DNA of 64,000 nt, taken from the NCBI GenBank assembly GCA_037190145.1, contig JBBCJU010000008.1:372001-436000 (forward strand), read 5' to 3'. The notes below the pieces were generated by a model. It was not told the DNA's origin. It did not search any database and was given only the letters and a program-made list of their open reading frames with translations. The position numbers and the translations under genes were made by a program. Shown here piece after piece: positions 1-9,060 of this stretch; position 1 is the first letter of the stretch, and each line of letters opens with the position of its first letter. This DNA is from 55-13 sp037190145. GTDB lineage: Bacteria; Armatimonadota; Fimbriimonadia; Fimbriimonadales; Fimbriimonadaceae.

Positions 1-1331
1 ACGTATCAGCGATGATCGGCAATAAGCCAGGTGAGAAGCTCCGACCTAAATCGGAGAAGGACACCAAGGTTGCAGCTGAATTGATTGAGATGATTGGCCG
101 CATACCTGGCGCAACTATCAAGGTCGCAGCCAATAACGGTCAAGGGTTCGGTGCCCCTGTCCAGATATCGTTCTCATCTGCGGATCGATCGCTTGCGATC
201 AATACCGCCGACGCCATTAAGCGACGCTTGGATGGCGGGGCGATTAAGGGTGTTATCAACGCGGACATCTCCTCGAAGCCAGGAAAGCCAGAGCTAAGAC
301 TCCAGCCAGACCGAACTCGACTAGCTAACTACGGAATGACCGTAGCCGATGTAGCGAGTGCGATGCGCCTTCTATATGAAGGTGATGACTCAACAAAGCT
401 GCGTGTGCGTGGTGAAGAATATCCCGTACGTGTGATGCTCAACCTTGAGGATCGAAACGATCCAGATACGCTGAACAAGATTCCAATCAAGTTCTCAAAT
501 GGCAGTCCGATCTACCTTAGTTCTGTTGCCCAGCCAATGCCGGGTACCAGTCCAGATAAGATTGATCGACGAAATCGTGCGGAAGAGGTACGACTCACCG
601 CAGACTTGCTGCCTGGGTACGCGCCTGGTTCTGTACAAGCGCAAATCGATCAGTTCCTAGTGAAGGAAAAGCTCGTCCCTGAGGGCGTGACAATGAAGGC
701 ACTTGGACAAGCCGACGCGACTAATCGTGAGATGGGATATCTCTTAGGTGCCCTTGGCCTTGGATTCCTACTTGTTTATATGCTCCTGGCGTCGCTCTAC
801 GATAACCTGCTGTATCCGCTGATCATTCAGCTGGCTCAGCCGCAGGCGTTTGTTGGAGCCCTCCTTGCGCTCATCATTACCGATAAGGGGCTAAACATTG
901 TTGGCTTCATCGGACTGATATGTCTTGTAGGACTGGTTGGTAAGAACGCGATTCTGTTGGTGGATTATACGAACACCCTCCGTGCTCGTGGCCGAAGCCG
1001 ACATGATGCCTTGGTAGAGGCCGGACCTATCCGACTTCGACCCATCATGATGACCACCCTGGCTCTGATCTTGGGCATGTTGCCGGTTGCGTTAGCAATC
1101 GGACGTGGTTCCGAGTTTAGAGAGACCATTGGAATCATCATCATCGGTGGTATCTCCCTTTCCACCGTTCTTACCCTTGTCGTGATTCCGTGTTCGTACA
1201 CGATTCTCGACGATGCATCTATCGCCCTGGGCAAGCTCCTAAGTCGCAATCGCGACGGCGATGATGACGGCGGCAGTAGGCCTTTGACTTCGGGGTCACC
1301 CGAAGGCGAAGCCATCAGCGCTAACGCCTAG
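1..1331 (+). CDS. RND-family multidrug/HAE1-type efflux permease, C-terminal part (5' truncated)
   Basis: This is the C-terminal half of an inner-membrane RND pump, which exports hydrophobic or amphiphilic compounds by proton antiport with a membrane-fusion protein and outer-membrane channel. The reading frame is open to the left edge, so the gene starts outside the window; the first ATG inside is only internal. A porter-domain region (about residues 30-230) is followed by the last transmembrane block with the family-typical segments LVGKNAILLVDYTN and RLRPIMMTTLALILGMLP. About 440 residues are visible against roughly 1,040 for the family. The tail is charged (RDGDDDGGSRP). A hairpin terminator follows directly. 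The substrate cannot be told from the sequence. Confidence 0.9.
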   Translation, partial: VSAMIGNKPGEKLRPKSEKDTKVAAELIEMIGRIPGATIKVAANNGQGFGAPVQISFSSADRSLAINTADAIKRRLDGGAIKGVINADISSKPGKPELRLQPDRTRLANYGMTVADVASAMRLLYEGDDSTKLRVRGEEYPVRVMLNLEDRNDPDTLNKIPIKFSNGSPIYLSSVAQPMPGTSPDKIDRRNRAEEVRLTADLLPGYAPGSVQAQIDQFLVKEKLVPEGVTMKALGQADATNREMGYLLGALGLGFLLVYMLLASLYDNLLYPLIIQLAQPQAFVGALLALIITDKGLNIVGFIGLICLVGLVGKNAILLVDYTNTLRARGRSRHDALVEAGPIRLRPIMMTTLALILGMLPVALAIGRGSEFRETIGIIIIGGISLSTVLTLVVIPCSYTILDDASIALGKLLSRNRDGDDDGGSRPLTSGSPEGEAISANA

Positions 1332-1339
1332 AAGCAGCG

Positions 1340-1364
1340 AAGGCCGGGTTTATCCCGGCCTTTA
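1340..1364 (+). terminator. Rho-independent terminator after the RND gene
   Basis: A perfect 9-bp stem (AAGGCCGGG / CCCGGCCTT) with a 5-base loop ends in a short T run, 8 bases after the stop codon. It separates the efflux gene from the metal ATPase downstream. Confidence 0.8.
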
Positions 1365-1404
1365 GTCCGAATGTAGGAAGTACTACCTGTTATCCTACGG
1401 ATGT

Positions 1405-3312
1405 ATGCGTTATCTTCGTGATCCCCAAGTCGTGCTCACGATTCTATGCGGAATAACGCTTGCAGTAGGACTCTTTCAAGTACATCCTATCATTCCTTAT
1501 CTCAGTGTTGCTTTCGGCTCCTACTTCGCTTTGAAATCAGCTTGGGATTCGCTATCTGAACGGTCTATTGACGTCAACTTGCTAATGGTTCTAGCTGCTG
1601 CAGGGGCCGTCATTGTTGGCGAGCCTCTAGATGCAGCGGCATTGCTTTTTCTGTTTTCGCTGAGCAGCACCTTGGAGTCTTTGGCGATGGCGCGGACTCG
1701 TTCTGCGATAGAAGAGCTTGTAAAGCTTCGTCCTGCAAATGCTGTTCTTATCTTGGATGGAACTGAAACTGTTGTTCCTGTAGAGAGGCTAAGAGTTGGT
1801 GATCTTATCAAGATTCCACCATTTGAAGGAATACCGGTTGATAGCATTGTTGTGTCTGGGCAAAGCTCTGTTGAGCAGAGTGCCATGACTGGAGAGTCTG
1901 TTCCTGTAGCTAAATCGGTGGGAGAGAAGCTTTTAGGTGGAACTCGCAATCTAGAAGAGGTATTAATCGCAAAAGTGGCCTCAGTTGTGGGCGATTCTAC
2001 ACTTGATAAGATTGTCGCTTTAGTCGAAGATGCACAGGAAAACAAGGCGAGTGGCGAACGGATTAGCACGTGGTTTGGTAAGCGATACACCGTTTTTGTG
2101 ATCCTTGTCTTCGCGATAGCTCTTTGTCTAAGGTTGCTTATTGGAGAGACCCCGTCTACGGCGCTATATGCCTCTTTAACGCTACTCGTGGCTCTTAGCC
2201 CATGTGCGCTAGTCATTTCAACTCCAGCTACTACTTTAAGTGCCCTTGCTTGGGCGGCACGAAATGGAATTCTGATACGAGGCGGCGAGTTCATTGAAAA
2301 GGTTGGACACATTGATACGATTGCTCTAGATAAGACTGGCACGCTAACAATGGGCAAGCCAAAGCTTGTAGAAATTTGCGTCTGTTCTAAGGTGCAAGAT
2401 GAGGGGACGTGTACTGATGAGGAACAGTGTTGGCATGGGGAAGGACAGCTCTCTCTGTCTGCACTAACTTTCCTGAGATATGCGGCGGCGGCAGAACAGT
2501 ACGCTTCTCATCCAGTGGCCGAATCAATTCGTGAAAAAGCTTTAGAACATCACCTTGCGATACCTTTGGCTAGTGATGAGAAGGTTGTTCCTGGGAAGGG
2601 AGTAAGTGCTTTTGTTGATGGACGGAAAGTAGTTGTTGGGCAAGTAGATTTTGTGGAGTCTCTTGGAATAGAAATTGTCCAACCTTTTCTCGATCATATT
2701 CTTCAATTCCATGCTAAAGGTATGACTGTTGCCCTGGTGGCTGTTGGAAACGAGGTGGCAGCATTAGGTTTTATGGATACACCACGCCCAGAAGCCACAG
2801 AGTTCCTATCGACTGTTAAAAAACAAGGCGTTAATGACATTGTGGTTTTAAGCGGTGATACTGAAAAAACAGTGCAAGCAATCGCCAATCAACTTGGAAT
2901 AGATCGTCATCATGGTGCTTTGCTCCCTGGAGATAAATCAAAGGCCATTGCAGAGTTAATCAAATCAGGAAAGCATGTGATGATGGTGGGAGATGGGGTG
3001 AATGATGCTCCTCCACTAGCGGCGGCGACGGTTGGAGTCGCAATGGGTGGTCTTGGCAGTGACATTGCCATGAACGCTGCTGATATAGTTCTAGTGCATG
3101 ATCGCTTAGATCGTATTCCAGAAATGATGAAGCTTGGGCGACGAACGAACCGAATCATTCGCGCAAATTTCTTTTTTGCTACCGGAGTGATCGCTTTGCT
3201 GACGGCCCTATCTTTACTGGGACGCTTACCATTGCCACTAGCCGTTATCGGTCATGAAGGATCCACTGTCATTGTAATTCTAAATGGACTACGTGTTTTG
3301 AAGGGTCCGTAA
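1405..3312 (+). CDS. P1B-4-type heavy-metal-transporting ATPase
   Basis: A P-type ATPase that exports a divalent transition metal, most likely Co, Zn or Fe(II), across the inner membrane. Visible motifs are TGES in the actuator domain, the metal-binding SPC (C267) in a membrane helix, DKTGTLT with phosphorylated D309, GDGVNDAPP, and HEGST (H617) in the last helix. SPC plus HEG(G/S)(T/S) is the hallmark of subgroup P1B-4. There is no N-terminal metal-binding domain, as is usual for that subgroup. An unusual Cys-rich insert (C325, C327, C336, C342, H344) follows the phosphorylation loop. The second half is A+T-rich: by hand count bases 2641-2700 are 35% and 2821-2880 are 38% G+C, against 62% for 3541-3600 in the next gene, hinting at transfer. 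Metal specificity is inferred. Confidence 0.93.
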   Translation: MRYLRDPQVVLTILCGITLAVGLFQVHPIIPYLSVAFGSYFALKSAWDSLSERSIDVNLLMVLAAAGAVIVGEPLDAAALLFLFSLSSTLESLAMARTRSAIEELVKLRPANAVLILDGTETVVPVERLRVGDLIKIPPFEGIPVDSIVVSGQSSVEQSAMTGESVPVAKSVGEKLLGGTRNLEEVLIAKVASVVGDSTLDKIVALVEDAQENKASGERISTWFGKRYTVFVILVFAIALCLRLLIGETPSTALYASLTLLVALSPCALVISTPATTLSALAWAARNGILIRGGEFIEKVGHIDTIALDKTGTLTMGKPKLVEICVCSKVQDEGTCTDEEQCWHGEGQLSLSALTFLRYAAAAEQYASHPVAESIREKALEHHLAIPLASDEKVVPGKGVSAFVDGRKVVVGQVDFVESLGIEIVQPFLDHILQFHAKGMTVALVAVGNEVAALGFMDTPRPEATEFLSTVKKQGVNDIVVLSGDTEKTVQAIANQLGIDRHHGALLPGDKSKAIAELIKSGKHVMMVGDGVNDAPPLAAATVGVAMGGLGSDIAMNAADIVLVHDRLDRIPEMMKLGRRTNRIIRANFFFATGVIALLTALSLLGRLPLPLAVIGHEGSTVIVILNGLRVLKGP

Positions 3313-3499
3313 ACCGCTAAAGGCTTGGCTATGTACTCATCGCAAACTTGTGTCTGTTTTTGACGATCGCAAAGTTGCCAGTGCTCCCAGGACCGGGAAC
3401 ACACAACGCTTGAAAGCTGTTGCGTATATCGTGACGTTTTCCAACGCGATTCCAGAACCCGGGCTAATCCAGAAAGCCGCAGGTACACTCGCCCGACCT

Positions 3500-4063
3500 A
3501 TGCTCTTTGGCCGCCGCAACCAGCGTGAGGCATTCGAACGACAGGCGGAAAAGGTGTTCCCCGCAGTTTTGGGAACCGCCTTGCGCTTGACCCGTTCGCG
3601 TGAAGAGGCCGAGGATTTGGCGATGGAAGCGATGGTTCGGGCCTATGAAGCGTTCGATCGATTTGATGGAACGAACTTCAAGGCTTGGATGCTACGGATT
3701 GTCACCAATCTTTACATCAATCGATACCGCCAACGACAGCGAGGACCTCAACTCGGCTCACTCGATGATGAAGGCGTTATGGAGCCGATGGGGCATGAAG
3801 AGGAAATTCCCGACCGAATATTGTTTGATAACATGGTCGGCGGGGAAGTCGAAAGAGCCTTGGCTCAGGTTCCTGAAGACTTTAGAACGGCGGTCATTCT
3901 CAGCGATATCGAGGAGATGACTTATCAAGAAATCGCGGATGCCACGGATGTCCCGATAGGAACCGTAAGAAGCCGAATTGCCCGTGGGCGTTCTATCCTA
4001 AGACGCCTGCTTTCTGAGTTTGCTATGAAAGAAGGAATTATTAAGCAAGGAGATGAAGAGTGA
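3500..4063 (+). CDS. ECF-type RNA polymerase sigma factor
   Basis: A group 4 sigma-70 factor that redirects RNA polymerase to a stress or envelope regulon. Region 2 lies at about residues 20-90 (ALRLTRSREEAEDLAMEAMV, then FKAWMLRIVTNLYINRYR), and the region 4 helix-turn-helix at about 125-180 (YQEIADATDVPIGTVRSRIARGR). I chose the ATG giving 187 residues, the normal ECF length; the frame is open back to a GTG at 3350, but those extra 50 residues show no sigma-like sequence. Its stop overlaps the start of the next gene (GTGA), which encodes a membrane protein that looks like its anti-sigma factor. The target promoters are unknown. Confidence 0.9.
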   Translation: MLFGRRNQREAFERQAEKVFPAVLGTALRLTRSREEAEDLAMEAMVRAYEAFDRFDGTNFKAWMLRIVTNLYINRYRQRQRGPQLGSLDDEGVMEPMGHEEEIPDRILFDNMVGGEVERALAQVPEDFRTAVILSDIEEMTYQEIADATDVPIGTVRSRIARGRSILRRLLSEFAMKEGIIKQGDEE

Positions 4064-4806
4064 TCGAAAGTTCAAAGCTTCATGCTCTAGCAGACAACGA
4101 ACTCCCCGATGAACAAAGGGCACAGTTGATGGCTCAACTGAACGCCGATCCATCGGCCCAGGCAGAGTATATGCAAATTCTGTCGCTAAAGAATGCATTG
4201 CGATCTAGTGCCAGCACTCCAGAGTGTGATGACCTATGGAAAGCTTGCCGGGGACGACTGGACGAGATCGATAAGACCAAGCGAGTAGAAGCTTTTGTGG
4301 GCAAGTACGCATGGGGAATATGCGGCGTCTTCTTTGTCGCAATTGCATTTGGTGGAGTTTTTAATCGATCCGCAAATCGTGCTGTTCCGGCTAATGATGT
4401 TGCTGGTTACATGGCTGGCTTAAGTCTTTCCTCACCTCGTACACAGAGTAAGGCTGAGTTAGCTCCTGCGCTAAAACAAATCGTGGGCGAAGCGTTTATA
4501 GATCGTCCTGCTGAAATGATGGTGACTGCGATTGGCAGTAACCCAGAGCAGGGCAAGAGAACGCAGTTTGCGAGGCTCACAGATGCCTTCGGATCGGTCT
4601 CGGTTATCGCATTACTAGACGTGAAGGAGATAAGCGGTCTCTGGGACTATGAACCGAACACAAAGTACAAATGCGCCAAAGTTAATGGTGCAAACGCCAT
4701 GTTCTGGAACCGAGAAGATGGCGTGATCTGCATGGTGATCGGCCAGCGAAGTTATGACGAGCTTTACGGCATTGTGAAAGCAATGTGCTCAGACGCTAAG
4801 AAATAG
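4060..4806 (+). CDS. Membrane-anchored anti-sigma factor (probable)
   Basis: Probably binds and silences the ECF sigma factor encoded just upstream; the two genes share a GTGA overlap and so are translationally coupled. The N-terminus (KLHALADNELPDEQRAQL) resembles the anti-sigma HALADGELS start, but the HxxxCxxC zinc motif of the zf-HC2 family is not present, so this would be a zinc-free version. One membrane helix lies at about residues 83-103 (YAWGICGVFFVAIAFGG). The remaining 145 residues are predicted to be outside the cytoplasm and contain four cysteines in the last part, possibly a sensory domain. The role is inferred from order and topology; the sensory region is not recognised. Confidence 0.75.
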   Translation: MIESSKLHALADNELPDEQRAQLMAQLNADPSAQAEYMQILSLKNALRSSASTPECDDLWKACRGRLDEIDKTKRVEAFVGKYAWGICGVFFVAIAFGGVFNRSANRAVPANDVAGYMAGLSLSSPRTQSKAELAPALKQIVGEAFIDRPAEMMVTAIGSNPEQGKRTQFARLTDAFGSVSVIALLDVKEISGLWDYEPNTKYKCAKVNGANAMFWNREDGVICMVIGQRSYDELYGIVKAMCSDAKK

Positions 4807-4829
4807 TAAAGCCCTTCTGCAGAGTTATG

Positions 4830-4857
4830 AAAGAGTCGAGACTTCTCGGCTCTTTTC
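4830..4857. terminator. Bidirectional terminator between anti-sigma gene and tRNA-Trp
   Basis: An 11-bp stem AAAGAGTCGAG / CTCGGCTCTTT (one T-G wobble) with a 4-base loop is followed by TTTT on the plus strand and has a matching A run on the other side. It lies between convergent transcripts: the anti-sigma gene and the minus-strand tRNA. Confidence 0.75.
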
Positions 4858-4881
4858 TATTTGAAAAGGCACTTGGAGAAG

Positions 4882-4957
4882 TGGCAGGGGCGACAGGGAT
4901 CGAACCCGCGACCTAAGGTTTTGGAGACCTTCGCTCTACCAACTGAGCTACACCCCT
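4882..4957 (-). tRNA. trnW: tRNA-Trp (anticodon CCA)
   Basis: Read on the minus strand this folds into a cloverleaf: a 7-bp acceptor stem (AGGGGTG / CGCCCCT with one T-G pair), a D-arm AGTTGGTAGA, an anticodon loop CTCCAAA with CCA in the wobble-to-third positions, and the T-loop TTCGATC. The discriminator base is G, and a CCA end is encoded in the DNA. It is the only RNA gene I can support in the window. Confidence 0.96.
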
Positions 4958-4971
4958 GCAAGGGTCTAAAG

Positions 4972-5001
4972 ATATTACTCTTTTCTCTGCGTCGGGAGCA
5001 A
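4972..5001 (-). promoter_or_regulatory. Predicted sigma-70-like promoter for tRNA-Trp
   Basis: On the minus strand TTGCTC and TAATAT are separated by 18 bases, and the expected start site is about 8 bases before the mature 5' end of the tRNA. Hexamer match only; no experimental support. Confidence 0.5.
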
Positions 5002-5056
5002 TTGGGGCCTAGAAGTTGTCTAGCTTTAGAGTATGCCGATACGCCAGAATGAACTT

Positions 5057-5896
5057 ATGCGTCGAGCGTTTTTGCTCCCCTTTTTAGCGTTGCTGTTTAC
5101 CGCTGGGTGCCGCCCGGGTGAGGAGCGTGTCTCTTGGCCTGCCCGAGAGAAAACCTACCGAACAGTGGCCAGCCTTAGCCCAAGTACTACGGAGCTAGTG
5201 GGTTCATTAGCATACGGATTGCAACTTGTAGGCCGTACTGCATCCTGTGATTTCCCCGCCGCAGTATCTGCAGCGCCAGTTGTTGCGCAGGTGAAGCCCG
5301 ACTATGAGAAGCTCAAGGCTGCAAATCCAAGCCTTGTGATCTACGATAAAGGGCTTTATAGCGATAGTGATATCGCTCAAATCAAAGCGCTTGGTATTGA
5401 CACATTCGAGTTCAAGGGCAATACCATTGCTGATTTCACTAAAGAAGTCATGGCTTTTGGGAGCCTAATCGGAGCAGAAATGGAAGCCTCAACTTATATT
5501 GATAAGATTGATGCCGAGAAGCGCGAGCCGATCAGTCCTGAAGCCAGAGTTGCGATTATCATGCCCGGCAAAAGTGGTGAGCATCTGATCGCCGGTGTAA
5601 ACAGCTTCCATGCGGACGTCGTGAAAAATGCGGGCGGTGTGCCGGTTGGTCCCGATTCCGATAAATATGTGTCTATTTCGGCTGAGGCCTTGATAAAGCT
5701 CAACCCCGATATGATCATCACGGCGGGCAAGCCAGATGCTCTGATGGCTGACCCAAGACTGAAGTCTCTTTCCGCAATCGCTAAGGTTAAGGTGAGAGGC
5801 ATTAACTCTGAGTACATGACGCGCCGCGGCTATCGGGTTGAAAAGGAATTGAATCTAATGAATCGAGCAATTATGGATATGGCAGGTAACAATTGA
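5057..5896 (+). CDS. BtuF/FepB-like periplasmic substrate-binding lipoprotein
   Basis: A class III (helical-backbone) ABC substrate-binding protein, the family that delivers cobalamin, haem or ferric siderophores to BtuCD/FepDG-type importers. I start at the ATG giving MRRAFLLPFLALLFTAGC, a clean lipoprotein signal with the lipidated cysteine at residue 18; an ATG 8 codons upstream only adds polar residues. The N-lobe begins with TVASLSPSTTELVGSL and the typical LVGRTASCDFP, and the C-lobe contains LIAGVNSFHADVVKNAGG. No permease or ATPase gene of that type is nearby, so it is an orphan or works with a transporter elsewhere. Its stop overlaps the mtnP start (TTGA). The ligand is unknown. Confidence 0.83.
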   Translation: MRRAFLLPFLALLFTAGCRPGEERVSWPAREKTYRTVASLSPSTTELVGSLAYGLQLVGRTASCDFPAAVSAAPVVAQVKPDYEKLKAANPSLVIYDKGLYSDSDIAQIKALGIDTFEFKGNTIADFTKEVMAFGSLIGAEMEASTYIDKIDAEKREPISPEARVAIIMPGKSGEHLIAGVNSFHADVVKNAGGVPVGPDSDKYVSISAEALIKLNPDMIITAGKPDALMADPRLKSLSAIAKVKVRGINSEYMTRRGYRVEKELNLMNRAIMDMAGNN

Positions 5897-6732
5897 AAGC
5901 AGAAGTAGGCGTTTTTGGTGGGTCGGGTTTTTACAGTCTTCTAGAAGATGTCCGGGAGGTTAAAGTTGATACTCCCTATGGACCACCTAGCGATGCCGTT
6001 TTTCTTGCGACTGTAAATGGTCGTAAGGTTGCATTCTTGCCCCGGCACGGTCGACATCATACGATCCCCCCGCACATGATCAATTATCGTGCGAACGTAT
6101 GGGCAATGAGGTCTCTGGGCGTGCAGGCAATCATCAGCCCTTGTGCGGCTGGTTCATTGCAAGTGCATGTAGAGCCTGGACACTTTGTCGTTAGCGATCA
6201 GTTTGTAGATCGCACAAACGGTCGAAAAGACACCTTCTACGACGGCCCTATCGTCACCCACATTTCGCCCGCTGAAACCTATGATCCATTGCTAAGAAAG
6301 CTTGCAATTGAGACGATCCGAGAACACGGCATCACAGTGCACGACAAGGGAACGGTTGTTGTCATTCAAGGCCCCAGGTTTAGCACCAAGGCAGAAAGTA
6401 AATGGTTCCACGATGCAGGGTGGGAGGTCATTAACATGACTCAATATCCGGAAGCTTATCTATGCCGCGAACTTGGAATGGGCGTAGTCAATATCGCCTT
6501 GATTACGGACTACGATAGCGGAGTTCACGCGGGTGCAGAGGCTGTAAATGCCACAGATGTTCTTGAAGTATTCAAATCGAACTCTGAGAAGATCAAAAAA
6601 GTTGTTTTGGACCTAATTGGAAAGCTACCCGCCGACCTCTCAGTCGTCCAACCTAAAGAGGCGCTTCAGTTTAGCCGCGGCGATGGTCATGCGGTAACGG
6701 ATGACGATATCCGCCTCTTCGAGATACTGTAA
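5893..6732 (+). CDS. mtnP: S-methyl-5'-thioadenosine phosphorylase
   Basis: Cleaves 5'-methylthioadenosine with phosphate to adenine and 5-methylthioribose-1-phosphate (EC 2.4.2.28), the first step of methionine salvage and of polyamine by-product recycling. Diagnostic segments are the N-terminal GVFGGSGFY, RHGRHHTIPPHMINYRAN, NMTQYPEAYLCRE and TDYD; the N in NMT and the D in TDYD favour 6-amino purines, separating it from inosine/guanosine phosphorylases. At 279 residues it is full length. It starts with TTG inside the stop of the lipoprotein gene and is followed after 3 bases by the HEAT-repeat gene, so it belongs to the same operon. No other mtn gene is in view. Confidence 0.94.
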   Translation: MKAEVGVFGGSGFYSLLEDVREVKVDTPYGPPSDAVFLATVNGRKVAFLPRHGRHHTIPPHMINYRANVWAMRSLGVQAIISPCAAGSLQVHVEPGHFVVSDQFVDRTNGRKDTFYDGPIVTHISPAETYDPLLRKLAIETIREHGITVHDKGTVVVIQGPRFSTKAESKWFHDAGWEVINMTQYPEAYLCRELGMGVVNIALITDYDSGVHAGAEAVNATDVLEVFKSNSEKIKKVVLDLIGKLPADLSVVQPKEALQFSRGDGHAVTDDDIRLFEIL

Positions 6733-6735
6733 AAA

Positions 6736-9060
6736 ATGACTCTAGTTTCCGCCCTGGCGGCGTTTTCGACGATTGCGCTTCAGGGCGGAACTTTAACCTT
6801 GGCCGACAAAGTTGTTCAGGTCACCTATCCCTCACCCAATGTTCGTCAGATTCCTGATGAAGTAAAAAATTGGGATGGGTTTACGGGTCTGTCTGCGTCA
6901 CAACGAGCTTGGCCCACTCCTTTCCACGCTCCGGGTGATTGGTCGTCCATTGCGTCCAAACTCGCTGATCTTGGGCCTGCCTCAAAGGATGTCGCCTTGT
7001 GGCGAACCCGAATTTTCATCGTTACCCAAACAGATTCTGCGGCTGTAGGGTCAGATGGGTTGATTAGGCAGCGGCGACAGCGACTTTCTCCTAAGCAGGT
7101 TGATGAACTGCTGAAAGCTTTAGCGAGAGTTCCTGGGTATGCGAGAGTGGCGACTAACGGCGCTTTAAACATCTCCCTAGAGGTAAGTGTTGATAACGAC
7201 CCTGTCGCATTTGCCGTTAACCCTGCGGTAACTCGCGGCACCACTGCAGTTAATCAACCCAACTTAGCTTGGAAAAACGATTACGCGCTGTCAAGAACAA
7301 ACCGCGGAGCTTATGTCGCAGAGGATCGGATTTTCCGAGGGCCGTACAAAACCGTTTTGGTATTGGACGCCACCCAGCTGGAACCTCTACTCTCTCAGGA
7401 ACTTGACGGAGATAGCTTTACAAAGTATGTTGCCGATCAGGTAGCCATGCAAGCGCTTCTTAGGTGGTATGAGCTAGGCGTTTTTCGCGCGCCGATCGTA
7501 ACCGCGCCTTCGGCAGGTTTCCATCAGCCGACTCTTTCTGGTCTTTTCCCAGATAAGGTGTGGCCCATTCTGGCCTCTGATGAAGTGAGTTTTGAGGCAC
7601 TTAAAGAACTGTATGATTTTGCAAAGGAAACCTCGCCAGAAACACAAGGAGGGGTGGAAGTTCCTCAGCGGTCAGCATCCTTCTCCGGAAACGTCACGGT
7701 GTCTGTGGAAAACGACCCTGATCGTGGCCCCGTTCTGCGTTACAGCGAGAATTCACCCGTCCGAAAAGGTGGTTTTGCCTTACCCTATCAAAACATTGAT
7801 AGTTCCAAGACCCCATATCTGAGTTTTTGGGTTAAGACAAACTCTCGTGATGCGTTGGCTGTTCGGATTAGTGATGGCTCCAGCAAGGAACGCTTCCCGC
7901 TTATAAAGGCAATCCCTTCTGTTTCAGATGGAACTTGGCAACAGGTTGTCATTGACCTGCGAAATCAGCAACCAAGGACGATTCAAGAGCTTTACATTGG
8001 CCCAATCGAAGATGATGCGGATCGTGGCCAAGTCGGTGAGATCGCATATTTCTTCGATGACTTCCAACTTTTGGCCGAAGGTACGCCTACTCCTCCAAAG
8101 GCTGATCAAGATAGTGAACTGAATCAACGAGCTCAAGCCGCGAAAAATCTTTCCGCTGCGGAGCTTTTGAAAGACCCTTCGGATTTTGTGAAGTTGAACG
8201 GGCTCGTTCTTCGCGAAACGGCTTATTCCGCTTCAGATGAAGAGGCTTTGTCTCAGCTAACAAGGAGTGTAAACGGGCGTGTTGCAGAGGAAGCCGTAAA
8301 GAGGCTCGCTCAACTAGGAACTCCAACCGCAGTCGCAGAAGTTCAGCGTCTTGTAAGCTCCAGTCCTTTCGAGAGAGTAAAGCAGGCTGCCGGAGTTGAG
8401 ATCGGGAAACTGGGTGACGCAAAAGCTGCGGGGATTCTTAGTCGACTTTTTGCCAGCCGGTCATGGCATACGAGGTTGGCAGGAGCAAAGAGTATCACTC
8501 TTCTTCCTGGTGATGAGGCTGCTGTCATTTCGATGACTTTCCTTCAGGAAACAGACCCTCAGATTCGGCTTGCTCTTACTCGCACGGCCAACGCTCAAAA
8601 CTCAGTTGTCCAGAAGCGGTTCCTTTGGTCTGCCGTAAACGATCCGAGTGACGCAGTGCGCGCGGAAAGCGCTTGGCGACTTATAACAAGTGGTGTCGAA
8701 AACTTAGCCGCTGAAGGTTACAAGTTGATACGGGATGATTCTGTTTGGGTTCGCCAGAACTTGGTTAATCGAATGCAGGCTGATCCTAAGGATGAGCATC
8801 GCTCAGCTTTGCGGATTGCAGTGGTGGATTTGTCTCCATTCGTAAGGGCCCAAGCACTACAAGCCTTAGCCAAGCAGCCTGGAGATGTTTCCACCGATGA
8901 AGTTTCAAATACTTTTACGGATAAGTTTCCGGTTGTTCAGTTAGCATTGATTGACTTGGCTAAGGCAAAGAAGCTGACCTTACCAAGTACCGCCCTGGAA
9001 AACCTGAAGAGCAGTATTGATCCGCGAGTGGTTGAGAGAATGAAGGAGATTGAAGGTTGA
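6736..9060 (+). CDS. Large exported protein with a jelly-roll-like domain and C-terminal HEAT repeats, unknown function
   Basis: I do not recognise the full architecture. A short hydrophobic N-terminus (SALAAFSTIALQGG) suggests export. Residues about 20-300 match no family I know. Residues about 310-450 look like a carbohydrate-binding or galactose-binding-like beta domain (YLSFWVKTN, GTWQQVVIDLRN, YFFDDFQLL). Residues about 540-770 are HEAT-like helical repeats (RVAEEAVKRLAQLGTPTAV, RVKQAAGVEIGKLGDAKA), usually a protein-protein interaction scaffold. It sits between mtnP (3-base gap) and rpiB (TTGA overlap), so it is co-translated with metabolic enzymes, which gives no clear clue to its job. 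Confidence 0.75.
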   Translation: MTLVSALAAFSTIALQGGTLTLADKVVQVTYPSPNVRQIPDEVKNWDGFTGLSASQRAWPTPFHAPGDWSSIASKLADLGPASKDVALWRTRIFIVTQTDSAAVGSDGLIRQRRQRLSPKQVDELLKALARVPGYARVATNGALNISLEVSVDNDPVAFAVNPAVTRGTTAVNQPNLAWKNDYALSRTNRGAYVAEDRIFRGPYKTVLVLDATQLEPLLSQELDGDSFTKYVADQVAMQALLRWYELGVFRAPIVTAPSAGFHQPTLSGLFPDKVWPILASDEVSFEALKELYDFAKETSPETQGGVEVPQRSASFSGNVTVSVENDPDRGPVLRYSENSPVRKGGFALPYQNIDSSKTPYLSFWVKTNSRDALAVRISDGSSKERFPLIKAIPSVSDGTWQQVVIDLRNQQPRTIQELYIGPIEDDADRGQVGEIAYFFDDFQLLAEGTPTPPKADQDSELNQRAQAAKNLSAAELLKDPSDFVKLNGLVLRETAYSASDEEALSQLTRSVNGRVAEEAVKRLAQLGTPTAVAEVQRLVSSSPFERVKQAAGVEIGKLGDAKAAGILSRLFASRSWHTRLAGAKSITLLPGDEAAVISMTFLQETDPQIRLALTRTANAQNSVVQKRFLWSAVNDPSDAVRAESAWRLITSGVENLAAEGYKLIRDDSVWVRQNLVNRMQADPKDEHRSALRIAVVDLSPFVRAQALQALAKQPGDVSTDEVSNTFTDKFPVVQLALIDLAKAKKLTLPSTALENLKSSIDPRVVERMKEIEG

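Noticed and set aside
3350..3499. Longer start of the ECF sigma factor at GTG 3350
   Set aside because: The extra 50 residues have no sigma-like sequence, and the shorter version has normal length.
4861..5052. Open frame starting MKRHLEKWQGRQGSNPRP
   Set aside because: It runs antisense through tRNA-Trp; GRQGSNPRP...FALPTELHP is the well-known false protein from reverse-read tRNA genes.
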